A stretch of DNA of 64,000 bases from Sphingopyxis sp. (GTDB lineage: Bacteria > Pseudomonadota > Alphaproteobacteria > Sphingomonadales > Sphingomonadaceae), in contig NVXM01000009.1 of NCBI GenBank assembly GCA_002733865.1, forward strand, positions 1 to 64,000, in the 5' to 3' direction. The number at the start of each line of letters is the position of its first letter. Positions within the stretch are counted from its first letter, which is position 1. The translations under genes and the position numbers were made by a program. This document shows, in pieces, positions 16,207 to 25,942 of this stretch. The notes below the pieces were generated by a model that made no database searches, was not told the origin of the DNA, and was given only the letters and a program-made list of their open reading frames with translations.

Positions 16207-17332
16207 CATTCAAGCTCGCTTTATCTCGTATCGACGACCTATTGGACCCTGGGTCTTCATCCTGCTTTAAACGCCAGAATTCAAGATCTTCTCTGAATGA
16301 TCGAATCCACTCTATTGATTCACTGGTGTACTCATCTGGCGACATTTGCCTGAGTAACACTTCCGGCTGTAAATACTCTGGCATCACGCCAAGCCCGTGT
16401 TGATTCAATAACCTTGAGCCATATATGCCATAACGCCGCCAAGGCAGTTGTTCAGGGTGACAATGCGGTGCTTCACTCAGAACTTGGCCTAATAGATTCA
16501 GCGTCCGAAACAATGAACAATTCACACTTTCGTTCCAGCCGTTATCGATGTAATCAACCCAATGGAAGGTCATATTCACAACCCAATCGTCGTTTTCACA
16601 GCGAATATACGGTTCAACAACCCGCTCTGTTAAAGGATCAGGCTGAACCGCTAAAATACGATTCCAAAAACGAAGGCCGTTAAAGTTAGCAACTAAATCG
16701 GCGTATGAGTATACCCCGGTCGTTTGCGCGCCAAAATAGACAGACTCCGTCCATTCACCGAACAGCAGAGCATCGTTCACGGGGTTGAGAAAATCATCGG
16801 TTTCTCGAAAATAGCTATACCCTTCGGTGAAAAAGTGGCCAAACTTATCGGTACCTACTTCGAAATCACCTACTCGCACAATCGAAGCCACTCGTTCAGT
16901 CAAGACTAATGAGGGAGACTGGGGCCATGTAAAATGGCGATATACCGAGTCACTCAATAAAGTGGTATGACGATTCACATCCAAATTATCTTCAGCAAAA
17001 GATTCAATCTGGCCAACGATTGGGCGGGCAAGAAGTGCTCGAAAAGAGTCGTACAAACGCGGTACCGAACAATGGGTTTGTTTCGGCACACGTTGAACTT
17101 TGCGAGGCTTTAAATGAGGAGGGTTGCGGTTTGCACGAATTAAGGCTCGGTTAATACGCTGATTGACTTCGGCATCAAGTAAGGCAGTACTGTCATCAAG
17201 GATAAGATTTTGGGGCCGCGTAAATTGATCAACCTCCGCCGCATGACTCACTGAGCTATACAAGGTTGAATTAATCAATACGACAATAAAAAGAGAAATA
17301 ACTGGAAACACGCTGTTGACCCAAACTCGCAA
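16199..17332 (-). CDS. Secreted or periplasmic protein of unknown function
   Basis: The 377-residue protein has an N-terminal hydrophobic signal segment (VFPVISLFIVVLINSTLYSSV) and a plausible SHAA signal-peptidase site. Blocks that stand out are VGTDKFGHFFTEGYSYF near residue 165 and WNESVNCSLFRTLN. The DKFGHF motif is seen in membrane-associated uncharacterised families, but no assignment is secure. The C-terminus is charged. It forms a likely two-gene unit with the DUF2835 gene. Confidence 0.65.
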   Translation of the reverse strand: MRVWVNSVFPVISLFIVVLINSTLYSSVSHAAEVDQFTRPQNLILDDSTALLDAEVNQRINRALIRANRNPPHLKPRKVQRVPKQTHCSVPRLYDSFRALLARPIVGQIESFAEDNLDVNRHTTLLSDSVYRHFTWPQSPSLVLTERVASIVRVGDFEVGTDKFGHFFTEGYSYFRETDDFLNPVNDALLFGEWTESVYFGAQTTGVYSYADLVANFNGLRFWNRILAVQPDPLTERVVEPYIRCENDDWVVNMTFHWVDYIDNGWNESVNCSLFRTLNLLGQVLSEAPHCHPEQLPWRRYGIYGSRLLNQHGLGVMPEYLQPEVLLRQMSPDEYTSESIEWIRSFREDLEFWRLKQDEDPGSNRSSIRDKASLNDE

Positions 17333-17422
17333 GACAAGAAGGTTTTACACTTGTCTTGCGAGAGGTTCAATCGATAAACCGCGTCGAGTAAAATTGAGCT
17401 CCTTGGTAGTAGAAGCCTAAAG

Positions 17423-20400
17423 CTAAGCAGATCCTCGGCTATGACGACTGGCTTGTGCTAAATCAAGTAGCTCGCGCAAGGCCACCGCAATCATAGGGAA
17501 GTTCATGTTATCCGTCGCTTTCAGTTCATCCAACATACGTTTCCAGCGGGTAACTAACACCACCTGCTCTTCCTCCCAGTGGGTTATTGCCACTTCGAGG
17601 TCGATGTCGTCAGGGTGTCCTTTAAGAATCCCTACGGTTAAGGAACGCTGCTGCCAATCGAGATCATCACGGAAACTTTCGCGTGCCATTGCTTCCCAAT
17701 GATTACTCGCCGGTAACGCATTCACATGCTGTAAGAACCAATTCAGTGACAGGTGTTCTCCAACGCCAAAGTACGCTTTCGTGACACGCTCAACATCACA
17801 TTCACTTTCCGCTGAGGCTTCAATAATGCCCAGCGATGAATACAGTTCGGCTGAGCCTGCGGTGTAAGCCGCGAGATCATCCGGTACCCCGGCCGCTTTG
17901 CGTTCTTCGTAAACTTTGGTCCACCGATCTAGCTCTCCACCTTTTAACGTTGTACCAAGGTTCTGGGCTATGTATTGCACCGCATTACGGAATTTAGCCA
18001 CCTCTTGCTCGATATCAACATTCACTCGACGATTGCGTAAGAACCAGCGAGTAGCACGACGAACTAAGCGCATTAGCTCGGCCATCATTTGCTCTTGTAC
18101 GGAGGTCTCAACCTTGTAGTCCAACTCACTGATCTGACACCAGCGCTCTTCAAGCGAAAAGGTATCTCGAGCCGTCATATAGGCACGTGCAATATCTGCC
18201 ACGGAAGACCCGGTTGAATCCTTAAGGCGATTCACAAACGTGATGCCCATGTAATTCACCATGTCATTGGCTAGCTGCGTGGCAATGATTTCTTTACGCA
18301 AGCGATGACGTTTTAATGGCTCTTCAAAATCATGCACTAAGGCTTCTGGGAAGGCGGTTTCTGCAATGTCTGAAATATACGGGTCAGACGTAATCGACTC
18401 GTGATTCAGTAATTCTTTTAAGTCCGCCTTGGTGTACGAAATAAGTACCGCCAATTCTGGACGCGTTAAACCGAGATTATCATTACGGCGGTCTTGTAGA
18501 GTTTCTTCGTTTGGCAAAAACTCCAGCGCACGATTGAGCTTGCCCTGCTGCTCATAATCACGCATTAAACGCGTGTATTCTTCCAAGCGTTCTTTGCAAT
18601 CACGATACGCCAATGCAATCGCCTGAGTTTGGCAATAATTGTTGGTCAGAACAAGTTGGCCCACGGCATCGGTTTGCGCCATAAAGGTTTCATTACGCTG
18701 TTTACGCGTAAGGTCGCCGTTATCCATCACGTCGTTCAACATGATTTTGATATTTACTTCATGATCAGAGCAATCCACCCCGCCCGCGTTATCAATAAAG
18801 TCGGTATACGATGCACCGCCGTGTAGACCATATTCAATACGACCTAACTGAGTAACACCAAGGTTACCGCCCTCACCAACCACCTTCGCACGAACGTCTT
18901 TACCGTTAATTCGTAGGCTGTCGTTGGCTTTGTCACCGACGTCTGAATCTTGCTCAGAGCTGGCTTTAATGTACGTACCAATCCCGCCATTCCAAATTAA
19001 ATCAACCTCCGCTTTAAGGGTGGCTTTCATTAATTCATTGGGCGCTAAATAATCTTCAGTGATACCAAAACATTTTTTCATTTCAGGCGTAATTTCAATG
19101 CGTTTCGCTGCACGAGAGAAAATGCCACCGCCTTTAGAAATAAGCTTTTTATCAAAGTCCTCCCAAGATGAACGTGGCAGTTCAAACAGGCGTTTGCGCT
19201 CTTTAAAAGTCGCCGCCGAGTCTGGCGTAGGGTCAATAAATATGTGCATATGGTTAAAGGCTGCAACCAAGCAAATATGCTCGGATAACAACATGCCATT
19301 ACCAAACACATCACCCGCCATATCCCCAACACCGACGACGGTGAAGTCTTCCTGCTGAATATTAATGCCCTTCTCACGGAAGTGACGCTGCACAGATACC
19401 CACGCACCACGAGCGGTAATACCCATCTTTTTGTGGTCATAACCGACAGAGCCACCGGAGGCAAAACCGTCCCCCATCCAAAAACCACGATCAACGGCAA
19501 TTTTATTCGCAATATCGGAGAAGGTCGCAGTGCCTTTATCCGCAGCGACCACTAAATAAGGGTCATTAGGATCATGACGAACAACATCAATCGGCGGCAC
19601 CACATCACCTTCAACTAAGTTATCGGTGATATCCAGCAAGGCACTAATAAAGGTCTGGTAACATGCAATCCCTTCAGCAATAAACGCATCTCGTCCACCG
19701 TCTTTTGGCGGGCACTTAGAGACAAAACCGCCTTTTGCGCCCACCGGAACAATCACGGCATTTTTCACCTGCTGCGCTTTAACTAACCCCAACACTTCTG
19801 TGCGAAAATCATCAAAACGATCCGACCAACGCAAACCACCACGAGCCACCTTACCGCCGCGTAAATGCACCCCCTCAACTCGTGGAGAGTAAACAAATAT
19901 CTCGAACATTGGCCGAGGCAGCGGCATATCACTGATCAGTTCTGGCTTTAACTTAAAGGAGAGGTAACTTTTGTCATGCCCCTCGTCATCCATTTGGAAA
20001 TAATTGGTACGCAGCGTGGCTTTAATAAGCTCTAGGTAACGACGAATGGTTCGATCTTCGTTAAGTTGATCAACACTGTCGAGGCTCTCGAGTAGCGCTT
20101 GCTCTGCCTGTTCAAATCGTGCGTTACGCACATCGATATTGTTTTCTGCCAAACCAAAACGCGAATGAAATAATTTAACAATTTGCGTACTAATAGAAAT
20201 ATAACGGCTTAAAGTATCAGCGATGTAGCTTTCTGAAATCCCAAAGCGGATCTGCTTCATGTAGCGTGCATACGCACGCAGCAAGGCGATGTCTTTCCAA
20301 CCTAGTTGCCCTCCAAGTACTAGGCGGTTGAACGAATCGTTCTCTGCTTTACTCGTCCATATCGCACGGAAAGCCTCTTGGAATACCTGCTTAACTTCGG

Positions 20401-22261
20401 CAATATTAATACTGTCAGCCAAGGTGTAACGCAGCATGAAATTATGAATCCACACGCGACTGCCGTCTTTGCGAACCATCTCATAAGGGTGCTCACCCAA
20501 TACTCGTAAACCAAAGTTTTCCAGTACTGGAATCACATCAGATAACGGCAACAGCGATTCAGCATTAAAGAGTTTAAATCGTAGCTGATTTTCATCTTCT
20601 TCAAGCTCGCGGTAGAAGCTCATGGCCAGATGGCCATCCTCCATATCCAACATAGATTCCATATGTTGAATATCACCGACCGCAGTTCGGGCAGAAAAGT
20701 CTTCACGATACCCTGCAGGAAAAGCGTGACGATACTCGTGGAACTGGCTATTTCCTCGCTCTTCACCAACCTGTTCAACTAAGGCAGCATGCAAATCGTC
20801 CGACCACGAACGCACAACTTGGCGAATTTTATTGGCAATCACGTCTTCATCATAAGTAATTGACTTATCTGAATTGAGACGCACCGTGAAATGCGTTCGT
20901 GCTAATACCGACTCTGAAAAGTAGGTATTAAATTCGATGTCTTGTGGCTCAAACTCTTCTTCTAACACCTTCTCCATTTTTTGGCGGAGTTCAGTGTTGT
21001 ATACATCACGTGGGGTATACGCTAAACAGGAAATAAATTTGCTGTACGAATCTTTGCGCAGGTAAATACGAGTTTGGCGACGTTCTTGTATATTTAAAAT
21101 ACTGATCGCCGTGTTGTGCAGCTGCTCAACATCTGACTGGAATAACTCATCACGCGGGTACACTTCGAGAATACGGTCTAATTCTTTTCCGCTATGACTG
21201 CTCTTTTCGAAACCTGACAGGTCACGAATCGACTGAAGTTTACGGCGTATAATAGGAATATTGTTCGGCGTTTCAATATACACAATAGAGGTAAATAACC
21301 CCATAAAGCGCATTCCACCAATCACATTGCCCTTCTTATCAAATCGCTTAACGACAATATAATCAGGGTACGCTGGTCTATGAATACGGCTGCGGTTGCC
21401 TGATTTCATAAAACTAATTAATTCAGAACCGGTAATAAATTCTTGAATTTCAGGTTCAAGATCCTTTAACCGTACCTCTGTCTGCTGTGTATCAATGTTG
21501 CGAAAGGTACCTAAATCTTTGCTGCTATCTCGGCTAACAGTCTTCGCCGTTTTTGTGGCATTAACGGTAAACTCGTCGTAAGCCAAAAAGGTAAAGTGAT
21601 TACTCGCAACCCAGTTCATAAACGCACTGGCTTCTTCACACTCGACGGAATCATTTGAACCACAGTCTTTTTTGATCTCGAGTGCGGCATCTTTGGCTTT
21701 TTGTAACATCGAAGGAAAATCGCGAACACAGCGCTGCACTTCAAGAAGCACTTCTTCCAGCTCTGCCGACAGTTCCGCCATCAGTTGTTTGTCTGAATGG
21801 TGATCAACTTCGATGTAAATAATCGCTTCCGTGGTTTTGCTCTTACCCGGTTTTACCCAATCAGACGTCACATTCAGTTTATTGTCTTTGTCTCGCGTCG
21901 CATGAATCGCGCAATAATGAATCGCATGCAGCGACATTTGACGAGAATTAAGCTGCATTCGAATGGAATCCACCAAGAACGGCATATCTTCGAATACGAT
22001 CTCAATAACGGTATGCAACGACTGCCAGCCATGGTTTTCATGATCTGGATTAAACACCCTAACTTTAGGAACACCCAATTCACGTTCTTGAATAAGCTGC
22101 CAGCAAGACAATGCTGCGCCGTAAAGATCATCAACGGCTCGTGCAAGCACTTCATCAACAGGGGCGCCGGAATAATAAATATCGGCAAACTTCTTTAACT
22201 GTGTTGCTTGGTCTTTGGTGTTACGTTCATCAATCAGGGTCTGGAGTGTGCTCAGCATCAT
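17423..22261 (-). CDS. gdhB: NAD-specific glutamate dehydrogenase, large 180-kDa class
   Basis: The 1612-residue protein matches the giant L-GDH family of Pseudomonas and Streptomyces. The N-terminal third carries ACT-like regulatory segments. The catalytic part lies near residues 810-1250, with RGGLRWSDRFDDFRTEVLGL, QQVKNAVIVPVGAKGGFV, VGDMAGDVFGNGMLLS and GGIGTYIK. It deaminates glutamate to 2-oxoglutarate and ammonium with NAD, mainly in catabolism, in the cytoplasm. It is transcribed alone; a 270-base gap separates it from the divergent moxR operon. Confidence 0.95.
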   Translation of the reverse strand: MMLSTLQTLIDERNTKDQATQLKKFADIYYSGAPVDEVLARAVDDLYGAALSCWQLIQERELGVPKVRVFNPDHENHGWQSLHTVIEIVFEDMPFLVDSIRMQLNSRQMSLHAIHYCAIHATRDKDNKLNVTSDWVKPGKSKTTEAIIYIEVDHHSDKQLMAELSAELEEVLLEVQRCVRDFPSMLQKAKDAALEIKKDCGSNDSVECEEASAFMNWVASNHFTFLAYDEFTVNATKTAKTVSRDSSKDLGTFRNIDTQQTEVRLKDLEPEIQEFITGSELISFMKSGNRSRIHRPAYPDYIVVKRFDKKGNVIGGMRFMGLFTSIVYIETPNNIPIIRRKLQSIRDLSGFEKSSHSGKELDRILEVYPRDELFQSDVEQLHNTAISILNIQERRQTRIYLRKDSYSKFISCLAYTPRDVYNTELRQKMEKVLEEEFEPQDIEFNTYFSESVLARTHFTVRLNSDKSITYDEDVIANKIRQVVRSWSDDLHAALVEQVGEERGNSQFHEYRHAFPAGYREDFSARTAVGDIQHMESMLDMEDGHLAMSFYRELEEDENQLRFKLFNAESLLPLSDVIPVLENFGLRVLGEHPYEMVRKDGSRVWIHNFMLRYTLADSINIAEVKQVFQEAFRAIWTSKAENDSFNRLVLGGQLGWKDIALLRAYARYMKQIRFGISESYIADTLSRYISISTQIVKLFHSRFGLAENNIDVRNARFEQAEQALLESLDSVDQLNEDRTIRRYLELIKATLRTNYFQMDDEGHDKSYLSFKLKPELISDMPLPRPMFEIFVYSPRVEGVHLRGGKVARGGLRWSDRFDDFRTEVLGLVKAQQVKNAVIVPVGAKGGFVSKCPPKDGGRDAFIAEGIACYQTFISALLDITDNLVEGDVVPPIDVVRHDPNDPYLVVAADKGTATFSDIANKIAVDRGFWMGDGFASGGSVGYDHKKMGITARGAWVSVQRHFREKGINIQQEDFTVVGVGDMAGDVFGNGMLLSEHICLVAAFNHMHIFIDPTPDSAATFKERKRLFELPRSSWEDFDKKLISKGGGIFSRAAKRIEITPEMKKCFGITEDYLAPNELMKATLKAEVDLIWNGGIGTYIKASSEQDSDVGDKANDSLRINGKDVRAKVVGEGGNLGVTQLGRIEYGLHGGASYTDFIDNAGGVDCSDHEVNIKIMLNDVMDNGDLTRKQRNETFMAQTDAVGQLVLTNNYCQTQAIALAYRDCKERLEEYTRLMRDYEQQGKLNRALEFLPNEETLQDRRNDNLGLTRPELAVLISYTKADLKELLNHESITSDPYISDIAETAFPEALVHDFEEPLKRHRLRKEIIATQLANDMVNYMGITFVNRLKDSTGSSVADIARAYMTARDTFSLEERWCQISELDYKVETSVQEQMMAELMRLVRRATRWFLRNRRVNVDIEQEVAKFRNAVQYIAQNLGTTLKGGELDRWTKVYEERKAAGVPDDLAAYTAGSAELYSSLGIIEASAESECDVERVTKAYFGVGEHLSLNWFLQHVNALPASNHWEAMARESFRDDLDWQQRSLTVGILKGHPDDIDLEVAITHWEEEQVVLVTRWKRMLDELKATDNMNFPMIAVALRELLDLAQASRHSRGSA

Positions 22262-22535
22262 ATTGCCTCTTTGCGTGCTTCTACCTTCAGCTTAGCCCAT
22301 TCGTCAAGAATGCCAGCCGATATGTATCAACAAGTTTGACAAGCACGTATTACATCCAGCGACCAAAGAAGCATCTAGCTATTGACACAACCTGACGGAG
22401 CCATAGAAAACTTTGTGCTCTACAACCAATCTACCCATTGACCAACGAGTGAGTTGCTCTAAAATCTTGGTAACTTATCGGGTTACTCCCGCACATATCA
22501 TTATCAACATAACAATAAGCTAGGGCAGAACTAAA

Positions 22536-23495
22536 ATGAGCTTACAGGGCGGTTTTCAGCAACTCCGTAGCAGCCTCCAAAAACGCATCATCGGCCAGCC
22601 ACAATTGGTTGATCGACTTTTACTTACCCTATTAGCAGATGGACACCTATTAGTTGAAGGCGCTCCGGGCTTGGCTAAAACAAAAGCCATCAATGCCCTA
22701 GCCGAGCGCATGGAAGGCGAGTTTAAACGCGTTCAGTTTACGCCCGACCTGTTACCCGGTGACATCACGGGCACAGAGATCTATCGCCCACAAACTCAAA
22801 CGTTTGATTTTCAAGCTGGGCCTATTTTTCATAATCTGATTCTTGCCGATGAAATCAACCGCGCGCCAGCAAAAGTTCAAAGCGCTTTGCTGGAAGCTAT
22901 GGCAGAACGCCAAGTTACCGTTGGTGGCGTAACACGACCACTACCAGATGTATTTATGGTCATGGCTACGCAAAACCCTATTGAGCAAGAAGGCACCTAC
23001 CCGCTTCCTGAAGCCCAGCTTGACCGCTTCTTGATGCACGTAAAAATTGGTTACCCCGATGCCGCGTCTGAACATGCTATTTTGCGTTTGGCCCGCGGGG
23101 AAGCAATTTCAGCCACCACTCACGAGGGTGGCAAGCTTACCGAGAAGCACATCAAAGCAGCACGCCAGCAAGTACTCGCCATTCATATGAGTGAAGCGGT
23201 TGAAGAGTATGTCGTTCAATTAGTCATGGCGACCCGCGAGCCAGGCCAATACGGTGACGATATTGCTCGTTGGATTGAGTTTGGCGCTAGCCCTCGTGGC
23301 ACCATTGCCCTTGATCGCTGTGCACGTGCCAGTGCTTGGTTAGCAGGACGTGAGTACGTCAGCCCTGATGATGTTCGTGCTGTTGCGCACGATGTCTTGC
23401 GTCATCGCCTGCTTTTAAGCTTTGAAGCCGAAGCCAATGGTTTAAACAGCGATATGGTCATTGATGAGTTACTCGCGCGAGTGCCTGTTGCCTGA
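22536..23495 (+). CDS. MoxR-family AAA+ ATPase
   Basis: The 319-residue protein has Walker A EGAPGLAKTKAI near residue 38, Walker B LILADEINRAPAK near 103, and the sensor region VMATQNPIEQEGTYPLPEAQLDRF. MoxR ATPases act as chaperones for proteins with von Willebrand A domains, two of which are encoded downstream. It is the first gene of a six-gene operon; its TGA overlaps the ATG of the next gene. Confidence 0.93.
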   Translation: MSLQGGFQQLRSSLQKRIIGQPQLVDRLLLTLLADGHLLVEGAPGLAKTKAINALAERMEGEFKRVQFTPDLLPGDITGTEIYRPQTQTFDFQAGPIFHNLILADEINRAPAKVQSALLEAMAERQVTVGGVTRPLPDVFMVMATQNPIEQEGTYPLPEAQLDRFLMHVKIGYPDAASEHAILRLARGEAISATTHEGGKLTEKHIKAARQQVLAIHMSEAVEEYVVQLVMATREPGQYGDDIARWIEFGASPRGTIALDRCARASAWLAGREYVSPDDVRAVAHDVLRHRLLLSFEAEANGLNSDMVIDELLARVPVA

Positions 23496-24445
23496 TGCCA
23501 TACAAGGAGTTTTCTGAAGGCACGGCGATTGATTCGTCACGCCTTGCCGGGTTACGCGTGCTTGCCAACTTAATGCCATTGCACCGGCAGAAAAAGATTC
23601 TCAACGACCAAGCCGGAGGCCATACCTCCCGGCTGCGTGGCCGTGGGATCGACTTTTCTGAAGTGCGCGAGTATCAGCCCGGTGATGATATTCGCTCAAT
23701 GGATTGGCGCGTGACGGCTCGCACCGGCGATGCTCATATCAAGGTATTTCGTGAAGAACGCGAACGCCCGGTACTGATTGCCTGTGATTTACGCGCCAGT
23801 ATGAACTTTGGAACTCGCCGAGCACTGAAACAAGTGGTTGCCGCTGATATAGCCGCACTGCTGGCATGGTCTGCTATGAATCATGGTGACCGAGTCGGCG
23901 GCTTAGTCTTTAACGACGACAGCGAATTCGATTTACGCCCTCACACTGGGCGCAAAAACCTGATGGCCTTTTTGCATCAATTAGCCAGCGTTCCGCGCTC
24001 CGGCCATAAAGACAGCCAAGCAAGAATGCTAGAGGTGTGTCGTCATATTGCGCGCGTTTCACGCCCCGGTAGCGCCATTTACATCATCAGTGACTGGGCC
24101 GGGTTTGATGAAGAATGCGAACGAACGCTGCACGAAGTTTCACGACACTGCGATTTAATTGCCATTCACATCAGCGACCCATTTGAACGGCAAATGCCAG
24201 AGGGCGAATTTGCTATTACCGATGGCAACGAACGTTGCAAACTTCGTCACAATAAAGCGGAAAGTGAAAAATATAAACTTGAGTGGCAACAAAAACTCGA
24301 TAGCCTTCAAGCGCGTTTACTGCATCTGCGTATGCCCCTTATTTGTGTCAGTAATGATTCTGATCCGCTTGACCAGCTTCGCCGTGGGTTTGGTTTTAGC
24401 ACAGCCGGAACCGGCGCAGCGAATAAGCAGGGAGGTCCTCAATGA
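23495..24445 (+). CDS. DUF58 domain protein of the Bat operon
   Basis: The 316-residue protein has the DUF58 signature GRGIDFSEVREYQPGDDIRSMDWRVTARTGDAHIKVFREERERPVLI (about residues 48-92), followed by a VWA-like fold. It overlaps moxR at the start and DUF4381 at the end by a few bases. Its function is unknown; it is regularly found with MoxR and Bat proteins. Confidence 0.92.
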   Translation: MPYKEFSEGTAIDSSRLAGLRVLANLMPLHRQKKILNDQAGGHTSRLRGRGIDFSEVREYQPGDDIRSMDWRVTARTGDAHIKVFREERERPVLIACDLRASMNFGTRRALKQVVAADIAALLAWSAMNHGDRVGGLVFNDDSEFDLRPHTGRKNLMAFLHQLASVPRSGHKDSQARMLEVCRHIARVSRPGSAIYIISDWAGFDEECERTLHEVSRHCDLIAIHISDPFERQMPEGEFAITDGNERCKLRHNKAESEKYKLEWQQKLDSLQARLLHLRMPLICVSNDSDPLDQLRRGFGFSTAGTGAANKQGGPQ

Positions 24446-24963
24446 ATCCCGCCGCTCCAAATTCAGCAACGCTAGATCTTATTGATATTATTGAACCCGC
24501 CGCTATTTCCAGCTGGCCACCTGCTTGGGGTTGGTGGGTGTTAATGATCGCGACAGCCTGCGTGATAGGTTTAATCGCCTACGTTGCTGTTGTGATGTTT
24601 AAACAGCAAAAAATTAAAACGCTCGCGTACGGCCTTCTCAATAACGCCAAGCGCGAATACGAGCAATCGGGTAACGCCAACAATTATTGCCGTGATATCA
24701 ATCAAATACTCAAACGCTATTGGTTATATTATCGCCCCGGCAGTGACATAAACGCGTTAAGCGGTAAGCTATGGGTCGAGCAATTAAATATGCAATGCGA
24801 CATCGCCCTGTTTACCAGCGCAAACGCGATAGCATTAAGCGAAGGCCCATACTCTCAATTAGAAAACTTCGATGCCAACGCATTAGAAAACGCTGCTAAA
24901 CAATGGATTAAGCGGGCAAGCGTCAACCAACTAAAAGATACCTCTGGAGGCGTTAATGTTTAA
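24442..24963 (+). CDS. DUF4381 domain membrane protein
   Basis: The 173-residue protein starts with LDLIDIIEPAAISSWPPAWGWW, then a membrane helix (VLMIATACVIGLIAYVAVVMF) and a cytoplasmic helical domain with YCRDINQILKRYWLYY. This pattern is that of DUF4381, which sits between DUF58 and BatA in gammaproteobacterial aerotolerance operons. It overlaps both neighbours. Confidence 0.88.
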   Translation: MNPAAPNSATLDLIDIIEPAAISSWPPAWGWWVLMIATACVIGLIAYVAVVMFKQQKIKTLAYGLLNNAKREYEQSGNANNYCRDINQILKRYWLYYRPGSDINALSGKLWVEQLNMQCDIALFTSANAIALSEGPYSQLENFDANALENAAKQWIKRASVNQLKDTSGGVNV

Positions 24964-25942
24964 CTTCCTCTGGCCCTATGCCTTTGTGTTATTGCCCCTG
25001 CCTTTCATATTTCGATTCTTTATGCCAGCTTCCGCCAAGGCTAGAGCGGCATTAAAAGTTGCCGACACCGGCCGCTGGGAAGCCGGACATAGCGCCAAAA
25101 CCACACACCACAGCAGTGCCAAACTCGCGTGGCTGTTGCCCCTTATGATCTGGGTGTCTCTGCTTGTTGCACTCGCCCGTCCGGTTTGGGTTGGCGAGCC
25201 GGTACGTTTACCCGCCGCAGGGCGAGATCTTATGTTAGCGGTCGATATCTCTGGCAGTATGGAAATTGCCGACATGCAATTAAATAACAAGCCTGTTAAT
25301 CGCCTAGAGATTGTAAAACACGTACTCAATGACTTTATTACGCAACGAGAAGGTGACCGTTTAGGTCTGATTTTGTTTGGTTCTAATGCCTATCTACAAG
25401 CGCCACTGACCTTTGATCGCGAAACCGTACGCACTTTCATGAACGAATCCGCGCTAGGTCTTGCGGGTAAAATGACCGCCATTGGCGAAGCCATTGCCTT
25501 ATCGGCAAAACGTATGCGTGAAAACCCATCCGACAGCCAAGTACTGGTGTTACTGACCGATGGCGAAAACACCGCAGGCAGTATCGAACCCATTCGTGCG
25601 GCTGAACTGGCTGCGGAATTAGGCATTCGTATTTACACCATTGGCTTAGGTGCTGAGACGATGGAGGTTCCCAGTTTTTTTGGCAGCCGTACCGTCAACC
25701 CATCTAGAGAGCTTGACGAGCGAGGCTTAACAGAAATTGCGACCTTAACCGATGGACGCTTTTTTCGTGCCCGTAATACCGAAGAACTCAGTCAAATTTA
25801 TACGTTAATCGACGAGTTAGAACCCAGCATTCGAGAAGATAAAGTTTATCGCCCAGAAACCAGCTATTTCCATTGGCCATTATTAGTGGCGTTACTGCTC
25901 AGCTGGCTACAAATTATATTTATACGGGGAGATGACGCATGA
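24956..25942 (+). CDS. batA: BatA-like von Willebrand factor A membrane protein
   Basis: The 328-residue protein has membrane segments near residues 8-22, 53-72 and at the C-terminus (WPLLVALLLSWLQIIFI). The VWA domain has an intact metal site: DISGSM near residue 94, a conserved Thr in the TAIGEAI region and LLTDGENTAG. It is part of a MoxR-Bat complex thought to act at the inner membrane in stress tolerance. It overlaps the next gene by a few bases. Confidence 0.9.
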   Translation: MFNFLWPYAFVLLPLPFIFRFFMPASAKARAALKVADTGRWEAGHSAKTTHHSSAKLAWLLPLMIWVSLLVALARPVWVGEPVRLPAAGRDLMLAVDISGSMEIADMQLNNKPVNRLEIVKHVLNDFITQREGDRLGLILFGSNAYLQAPLTFDRETVRTFMNESALGLAGKMTAIGEAIALSAKRMRENPSDSQVLVLLTDGENTAGSIEPIRAAELAAELGIRIYTIGLGAETMEVPSFFGSRTVNPSRELDERGLTEIATLTDGRFFRARNTEELSQIYTLIDELEPSIREDKVYRPETSYFHWPLLVALLLSWLQIIFIRGDDA